Shown here one piece after another: positions 6,628 to 10,564 of a stretch of 10,564 bases of DNA. This stretch comes from an uncultured Rhizobiaceae group bacterium (GTDB lineage Bacteria > Pseudomonadota > Alphaproteobacteria > Rhizobiales > Rhizobiaceae). The position numbers were made by a program, and so were the translations under genes. The notes below the pieces were generated by a model. The model searched no databases, was not told the DNA's origin, and worked only from the letters and a program-made list of their open reading frames with translations. Each line of letters begins with the position of its first letter. Within the stretch, counting starts at the first letter, position 1. The stretch is taken from the NCBI GenBank assembly GCA_938009335.1, contig CALLHT010000078.1:1-10564 (forward strand). The letters are read 5' to 3'.

Positions 6628-7485
6628 ATGAAACAACTCAAATTGCTGACAGCAACGACCGCTATTGCACTTGCAGCAAGTGTATCATTTGCAGGTGAGG
6701 CTAAGACTGTCGACGACACAGTCATTTCAGGCCAACGCACGGCACTCGCCAATTCAACAATAGGTGCTGGCTTCGGCCCGCAAGCCCCACGTGATATCGA
6801 TTCCATTGATGGAAAAAATACGCGCGCTTTTCAGGCGGCCCCCGCTTATACGGAAATGAACCTGTGCAACATTCATTTTCATGAAGGTGCTGAGCACAAA
6901 GGTGGAGAATTCACAAAATACGCTGGCAACGGCGATGGCAAGGGCTACGGCACCGGTTTTCTTTATAGCGGTGAGTTGAGTGAGGCAGAACTTACGCCGG
7001 TCGACTACAAAGTAGGCGCAGAGAAGCATGGAACATTGGAACCGGGCGATACAATCGAGGTTCACTATGTTCATACAACAGCCCAAGTTGAACCAGGTCC
7101 AACACTAGGATCCTGCTTGAGTGAAGCAATCAAAAACCCGCAACTGCGTGTGGAAGCTCTAGTGGTTGTGCTCGTCAATGATGACAATGCGTTGGATTTC
7201 AAAGAATTGAACAAAGTCTCGAGAGAGAACGGCTATTATCAAGCGACCAATATCCCGAAAAATATGGGAACCCCGGTCCAGTATGCAGGCTCTACAACGG
7301 GTCCAAGCTACAACACAGCAGGGTCACCCTTTCAGGTTTCTTGGAGCGTGCGTCCAAAAGTTGCGAAAGTCAGCATCAAATCGGTTGCAGATTGGCTAAG
7401 CGGCAATGAATTCGACGAAGATCACGCCCATGGCGTGCGAAATCTCGTTCGCAATCCGCTTCTGCTCGCAAAGATTGATAACTGA
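6628..7485 (+). CDS. Secreted delta-class carbonic anhydrase
   Basis: The 285-residue precursor starts with a clear Sec signal peptide, M-K-Q-L-K-L-L followed by a hydrophobic core and S-F-A before G23, so the enzyme should act in the periplasm, interconverting CO2 and bicarbonate. The body matches the delta-class (CA_like) family first known from diatoms. It has N-I-H-F-H-E-G-A-E-H (81-90), whose H-x-H pair (83, 85) supplies likely zinc ligands, and E-V-H-Y-V-H-T-T (144-151), which supplies the third His. The chain continues with V-E-A-L-V-V-V-L-V-N (175-184) and ends with the family tail D-H-A-H-G-V-R (265-271). Cys80 and Cys163 could form a disulfide. The ATG at 6628 was chosen over a longer frame from 6580 because it begins the signal peptide. 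It is a single-gene unit with its own terminator, divergent from dnaG. Family identity is confident; activity and metal are inferred. Confidence 0.88.
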   Translation: MKQLKLLTATTAIALAASVSFAGEAKTVDDTVISGQRTALANSTIGAGFGPQAPRDIDSIDGKNTRAFQAAPAYTEMNLCNIHFHEGAEHKGGEFTKYAGNGDGKGYGTGFLYSGELSEAELTPVDYKVGAEKHGTLEPGDTIEVHYVHTTAQVEPGPTLGSCLSEAIKNPQLRVEALVVVLVNDDNALDFKELNKVSRENGYYQATNIPKNMGTPVQYAGSTTGPSYNTAGSPFQVSWSVRPKVAKVSIKSVADWLSGNEFDEDHAHGVRNLVRNPLLLAKIDN

Positions 7486-7509
7486 CGCTTCAGAAAAACA
7501 CCTTATTTC

Positions 7510-7546
7510 GCACCGCGTTCTCTTTGAGGACGCGGTGCAATTTTTT
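7510..7546 (+). terminator. Rho-independent terminator of the carbonic anhydrase gene
   Basis: GCACCGCGT (7510-7518) pairs with ACGCGGTGC (7530-7538). The stem continues through a T-G wobble and CTC/GAG to a TTT loop, and is followed by AATTTTTTG. It begins 25 bases after the stop codon and is a strong intrinsic terminator for the plus strand. Confidence 0.92.
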
Positions 7547-7673
7547 GTGATCGGATTTCTCACAAGAATTACGGCGTCCATTAAAATTTTAAGGACAATT
7601 CGAAGGTTCTGTTAAACGCTGATCCAATAGATTTCACGCAGGGGCTAAACCATAAGTAGCAGGATACAAAGCG

Positions 7674-7904
7674 ATGAAACGATTTGGAATTGAGTTTAGC
7701 GAACCTGACGTTGAAACCGTAGTTGAATACCAAAAAATGGTTAAACCCGGGTTCGTCATTCATGCAGAACAAGTACCCGATACGCCGTTCCAGAAAGGGC
7801 TGGCATACTGGAGTTATTATACGCTGGTTTTTGCCACGTTCTGCGCGCTCACTCCTGACCTTGTCCGCTCAACCTTAGAGCCAGTCGTCAGGCTGGTGAT
7901 TTAA
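7674..7904 (+). CDS. Small protein of unknown function, 76 residues
   Basis: I do not recognise this protein. The N-terminal half is soluble-looking (F-G-I-E-F-S-E-P-D-V-E-T-V-V-E-Y, then V-K-P-G-F-V-I-H-A-E-Q-V-P). The second half, from about residue 43, has an aromatic and hydrophobic segment (Y-W-S-Y-Y-T-L-V-F-A-T-F-C-A-L) that could be one membrane helix or an amphipathic anchor. An AGGA about 10 nt before the ATG is a usable ribosome site. The last 17 bases overlap the 3' end of the convergent exporter gene. It sits alone between the carbonic anhydrase terminator and that gene, with no visible partner. The codon pattern and ribosome site favour a real gene, but a chance frame is not excluded. 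Confidence 0.5.
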   Translation: MKRFGIEFSEPDVETVVEYQKMVKPGFVIHAEQVPDTPFQKGLAYWSYYTLVFATFCALTPDLVRSTLEPVVRLVI

Positions 7905-8751
7905 CGCCACCCAAAGTCTGCAAGATCACCGCCGCCAAAACGATAGCGCCGCCGATCAGAACATTGGCTGTTGTGGTTTCGTTGAGAAACAGCCAAACCC
8001 AAACCGGACCGAGCACGCTCTCTAGCAAGACAAGAATACTCACTTCCGATGGCGGCAGATAGCTTGCAGCGATCGATACACAAGCAATCCCAAGCCCAAT
8101 GGTGAACGCCCCCATAAACAAGCTTAGTCCCAAATCCCAAGTCGTAATAGCAAGCCCCGCCCCGAAGATAAGAGCAATACCAGCGTTTCCGATACTAGAG
8201 AAAACACCCGCCATAAATGTTCCGCCAAGCGGGTCACGATCGAACTTCCGGATCAAGACCAGCATCACCGCAAAACAAAATGCCGAGACGACCGCAAACA
8301 TGTTGCCAAATGTCGAGCCATTGCCGATACCGTCCCACACCATGATGCTCACTCCGGCAATAGCCATAGCAATTGCCATGACCGAGAGACCACTCGGAGC
8401 TTCTCGCAACAAAACCCAGGAAAGAATTGCAGCAAAAACAGGCGCGCATGCAAGAATGAACAAGGCACTGGCAATGTTGGTATTGATAAGCGCAAACACA
8501 TAACAGGTGAAGGCAACGCCCAGGAACAAACCCACGAGGCAATCTTTGGCATCAATTTGCCGCAAGAACCCGGAAATACGCTGCTTACGCATCCAACACG
8601 CAAAGATCAAAACAACCAGGGAAAGCGATAATGACCGATAGGCCATAATCTGAAAGCCATCCGCATGTTCAATATGCCGTAGAACAAGGCCGACAAAGCT
8701 CATCAAAGTTGCGCCAAAAAGAACCAGCGCAACCGCTGAACCGCGTGTCAT
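7888..8751 (-). CDS. EamA/DMT family transporter
   Basis: This 287-residue inner-membrane protein has the drug/metabolite transporter pattern of ten hydrophobic segments forming two EamA repeats, roughly residues 5-135 and 148-280. Typical features are an R-S-L-S-L-S-L at the end of the second helix, A-S-A-L-F-I-L-A-C-A-P-V-F-A-A-I in helix 4, and L-P-P-S-E-V-S-I-L-V-L-L-E-S-V-L-G-P-V-W-V-W in helices 8-9, the latter very characteristic of the family. Members usually export amino acids, nucleosides or other small metabolites; the substrate cannot be predicted. The ATG at 8751 is only 3 bases after the yqeY stop, so the two genes form one transcription unit with likely reinitiation. Its 3' end overlaps the convergent small gene at 7674-7904. 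Confidence 0.93.
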   Translation of the reverse strand: MTRGSAVALVLFGATLMSFVGLVLRHIEHADGFQIMAYRSLSLSLVVLIFACWMRKQRISGFLRQIDAKDCLVGLFLGVAFTCYVFALINTNIASALFILACAPVFAAILSWVLLREAPSGLSVMAIAMAIAGVSIMVWDGIGNGSTFGNMFAVVSAFCFAVMLVLIRKFDRDPLGGTFMAGVFSSIGNAGIALIFGAGLAITTWDLGLSLFMGAFTIGLGIACVSIAASYLPPSEVSILVLLESVLGPVWVWLFLNETTTANVLIGGAIVLAAVILQTLGGVKSPA

Positions 8752-8754
8752 AGA

Positions 8755-9207
8755 TTAGGCACCGAGTTTGGACTTCACCAAAGGCCCCACAACGCCCATG
8801 TCCAACTGCCCGCGATAGCGTTCTTTCAAAAGCCCCATGACTTTGCCCATATCGCGTAAGGATTCAGCACCGGTTTCTGCAATGATTTCCGTTACCGCAG
8901 TTTCCGCCTCTTCTGCTGATAGTTGCTGGGGAAGGAACTCGCGAATAATCTCGATTTCTTCCAATTCTTGCGCTTCAAGATCATCGCGCCCGGCCTCGCG
9001 ATACATACGGGAGGATTCTTCGCGTTGCTTCACCATTTTGGTGAGAATGTCGAGCACCTCTTCCTCATCCGCCTTGTCTTTTCCTTTGCCACGCAGAGCA
9101 ATATCGCGCTCGTTAATGGCAGCATTTACCAGACGCAAGGTAGACACACGCTTGGTGTCTTTCGCCTTCATTGCGACTTTCAACGTTTCTGAGATTCGGT
9201 TCCGCAT
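8755..9207 (-). CDS. yqeY: GatB/YqeY domain-containing protein
   Basis: The 150-residue protein is a stand-alone YqeY, a helical domain related to the tRNA-binding tail of the GatB amidotransferase subunit. Visible family landmarks are the N-terminal L-K-V-A-M-K-A-K-D (9-17), S-T-L-R-L-V-N-A-A-I (22-31), a charged loop followed by V-L-D-I-L-T-K-M-V-K-Q-R-E-E-S (51-65), E-I-I-R-E-F-L-P-Q-Q-L-S (86-97) and the end D-M-G-V-V-G-P-L-V-K-S-K-L. A role in tRNA-dependent amidation is suggested by the fold, but the cellular function is unsettled. I chose the ATG at 9207 because AAAGGGG stands 5 nt before it; the adjacent ATG at 9210 is only 2 nt from that site. It is divergent from carA, a conserved pairing in this order, and heads the unit with the DMT exporter. 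Confidence 0.95.
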   Translation of the reverse strand: MRNRISETLKVAMKAKDTKRVSTLRLVNAAINERDIALRGKGKDKADEEEVLDILTKMVKQREESSRMYREAGRDDLEAQELEEIEIIREFLPQQLSAEEAETAVTEIIAETGAESLRDMGKVMGLLKERYRGQLDMGVVGPLVKSKLGA

Positions 9208-9318
9208 CATGACCCCTTTCACAACCCGCGAGAAATTACCCTTATTAGTGCAAATTAGCAATGGTGGAAAAATATCTTAAATTATTGATTTTGTTATATT
9301 TTATAAATCGTTACTTCT

Positions 9319-9347
9319 GTTGACCCTTGGGGCTGCATCCTCTATTT
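9319..9347 (+). promoter_or_regulatory. carA promoter (rhizobial sigma-70 type)
   Basis: GTTGAC (9319-9324), a 17-bp spacer and CTATTT (9342-9347) match the rhizobial consensus CTTGAC-N17-CTATAT at 10 of 12 positions. Transcription would start near 9354, giving a leader of about 65 nt before the carA ATG that contains the palindrome at 9394-9407. Confidence 0.6.
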
Positions 9348-9393
9348 TGCAAATTCAGCCAACACATTTCTCCCACACACTCGCCCGAAAACG

Positions 9394-9407
9394 GCGGGTT
9401 AACCCGC
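9394..9407. promoter_or_regulatory. Perfect 14-bp palindrome in carA leader
   Basis: GCGGGTTAACCCGC is fully self-complementary and ends 12 bases before the carA ATG. As RNA it could not close a tight hairpin without opening the central bases, so a DNA operator is as likely as an RNA structure. Its right half with the following bases, AACCCGCGAG (9401-9410), is repeated exactly at 9223-9232, in the leader of the divergent yqeY gene. A regulatory role is inferred. Confidence 0.4.
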
Positions 9408-9419
9408 GAGCATGCACCG

Positions 9420-10564
9420 ATGAGCAACACCCCTGCACCCTGGACTGAAGAAAAACCGACCGCATTGATCGTGCTCGCTGATGGCACGGTGATTGAGGGC
9501 AAGGGATGCGGTGCCACGGGAAGTGCACAAGCCGAGATTTGCTTTAATACCGCCATCACCGGCTATCAGGAAATCCTCACCGATCCATCTTACGCAGGCC
9601 AAATCGTAACCTTCACCTTCCCGCACGTGGGCAATGTGGGTACCAATGAAGATGACGAAGAAACCCTATCGCCTGAGAAGATTGATGCAGCCGTGGGCGC
9701 TGTCTTTAAGGCGGATATCACAACGCCTTCCAATTATCGCTCGGTTTCCCATCTTGATGATTGGCTGAAGGCGCAGAACATCATTGCCATGACGGGTGTT
9801 GATACGCGCGCACTCACCAATCTTATCCGTGAAAACGGCATGGCGAATTGTGTGATTGCGCATGACCCGGACGGCACGTTTGACATCGACGCATTGAAGG
9901 CCCAAGCAGCGGAATGGTCCGGCCTTGAAGGGCTAGATCTCGCAAAAGGTGTAGGCCACGGCAAAGATACGCCTTGGTCTGAAACGCCTTGGGTATGGGA
10001 TGAGGGTTATTCAAATTCGAAAGAAGAAAACTACCACATTGTAGCGATCGACTTTGGCGTAAAGCGTAACATTCTGCGCTTGATCGCAGGGCTTGGCGCA
10101 AAAGTGACCGTCATGCCCGCCACAGCAACAGCAGATGAAGTGATGGCGCAAAAGCCGGACGGCGTATTCCTCTCCAATGGTCCGGGCGATCCGGCAGCAA
10201 CGGGCGAATATTCGGTTGAGATGATCAAAGGCGTTTTGGCAACCGATACGCCGGTCTTTGGCATTTGTCTCGGCCACCAGATGCTGGCCCTGGCACTGGG
10301 TGCAAAGACGGTCAAAATGCATCAGGGCCATCATGGTGCAAACCATCCAGTGAAAGACCACACAACCAACAAAGTTGAGATCGTTTCCATGAACCATGGC
10401 TTTGCGGTGGATGGTGAAAGCCTGCCAACTGGCGTGAGCGAAACGCATGTCTCACTCTTTGACGGGTCAAACTGCGGCTTGGAAGTGGATGGCAAGCCGG
10501 TCTTCTCAGTCCAGCACCACCCGGAAGCCTCCCCCGGCCCGCAAGACAGCCACTACCTCTTCCG
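9420..10564 (+). CDS. carA: Carbamoyl-phosphate synthase small subunit, 3' end cut off
   Basis: CarA is the glutaminase subunit that hydrolyses glutamine and passes ammonia to CarB for carbamoyl phosphate, the shared precursor of arginine and pyrimidines. There are 381 complete codons before the right edge, so only about 15-20 residues should be missing. The N-terminal CPSase small-chain domain shows F-N-T-A-I-T-G-Y-Q-E (42-51) and T-G-V-D-T-R-A-L-T (125-133). The class I glutamine amidotransferase domain starts about 206, with S-N-G-P-G-D-P (252-258), the nucleophile Cys283 in G-I-C-L-G-H-Q, and the His367/Glu369 pair in Q-H-H-P-E-A-S-P-G. The triad is intact. The ATG at 9420 was chosen because an ATG at 9412 is followed at once by an in-frame stop. 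No strong Shine-Dalgarno is present ahead of it. It is divergent from yqeY. Confidence 0.98.
   Translation, partial: MSNTPAPWTEEKPTALIVLADGTVIEGKGCGATGSAQAEICFNTAITGYQEILTDPSYAGQIVTFTFPHVGNVGTNEDDEETLSPEKIDAAVGAVFKADITTPSNYRSVSHLDDWLKAQNIIAMTGVDTRALTNLIRENGMANCVIAHDPDGTFDIDALKAQAAEWSGLEGLDLAKGVGHGKDTPWSETPWVWDEGYSNSKEENYHIVAIDFGVKRNILRLIAGLGAKVTVMPATATADEVMAQKPDGVFLSNGPGDPAATGEYSVEMIKGVLATDTPVFGICLGHQMLALALGAKTVKMHQGHHGANHPVKDHTTNKVEIVSMNHGFAVDGESLPTGVSETHVSLFDGSNCGLEVDGKPVFSVQHHPEASPGPQDSHYLF

Noticed and set aside
8099..8503. 134-codon plus-strand frame inside the DMT exporter gene
   Set aside because: It is antisense to a clear ten-helix transporter and has no ribosome site or recognisable domain.
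9311..10448. Several minus-strand frames opposite carA
   Set aside because: carA is intact on the plus strand with all catalytic residues, and the minus-strand frames are its shadows.
1..10564. Mobile elements, CRISPR arrays, tRNA or rRNA genes
   Set aside because: I looked on both strands and saw no transposase, terminal inverted repeats with target duplications, regularly spaced repeats beyond the twin palindromes, or cloverleaf-like sequence.

Overview
The window looks like a chromosomal segment of an alphaproteobacterium of the order Hyphomicrobiales (Rhizobiales), probably marine or host-associated, with moderate GC. The evidence is the RpoD and DnaG proteins, which are typical of rhizobial relatives; the carA | yqeY ... 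dnaG - rpoD neighbourhood usual for the group; promoter elements close to the rhizobial form CTTGAC-N17-CTATAT; and a delta-class carbonic anhydrase, a family known from marine algae and some marine bacteria. The genus cannot be fixed from the sequence.

Layout, left to right. At 1-28 the first codons of a minus-strand gene run off the left edge behind a good promoter. At 132-1577 lie three minus-strand genes: a GNAT acetyltransferase, a Uma2-type PD-(D/E)XK nuclease-like protein with what looks like a leaderless promoter, and a HlyU-family protein whose start codon overlaps the Uma2 stop. At 1675-1936 twin perfect palindromes precede a plus-strand gene for a 68-residue, almost entirely hydrophobic membrane protein. 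A bidirectional hairpin terminator separates it from rpoD (minus, 2027-4042). A 294-bp spacer with hairpins lies between rpoD and dnaG (minus, 4337-6304). Divergent from dnaG is a secreted delta-class carbonic anhydrase (plus, 6628-7485) with a strong terminator, followed by a small unknown gene (7674-7904) whose end overlaps the end of a convergent EamA/DMT exporter (minus, 7888-8751). That exporter follows a GatB/YqeY-domain gene (minus, 8755-9207) by 3 bases. Divergent from yqeY is carA (plus, 9420 to beyond the right edge), with a clear promoter and a perfect palindrome in its leader.

The core genes (rpoD, dnaG, yqeY, carA) serve transcription initiation, replication priming, tRNA-amidation-related functions and pyrimidine/arginine precursor synthesis. 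Between them sit accessory genes (carbonic anhydrase, DMT exporter, two small orphans, Uma2, GNAT) that appear to be lineage-specific insertions. No mobile element, CRISPR array, rRNA or tRNA was seen. The most unusual parts are the twin-operator/small-membrane-protein unit at 1675-1936 and the leaderless Uma2 gene coupled to HlyU.
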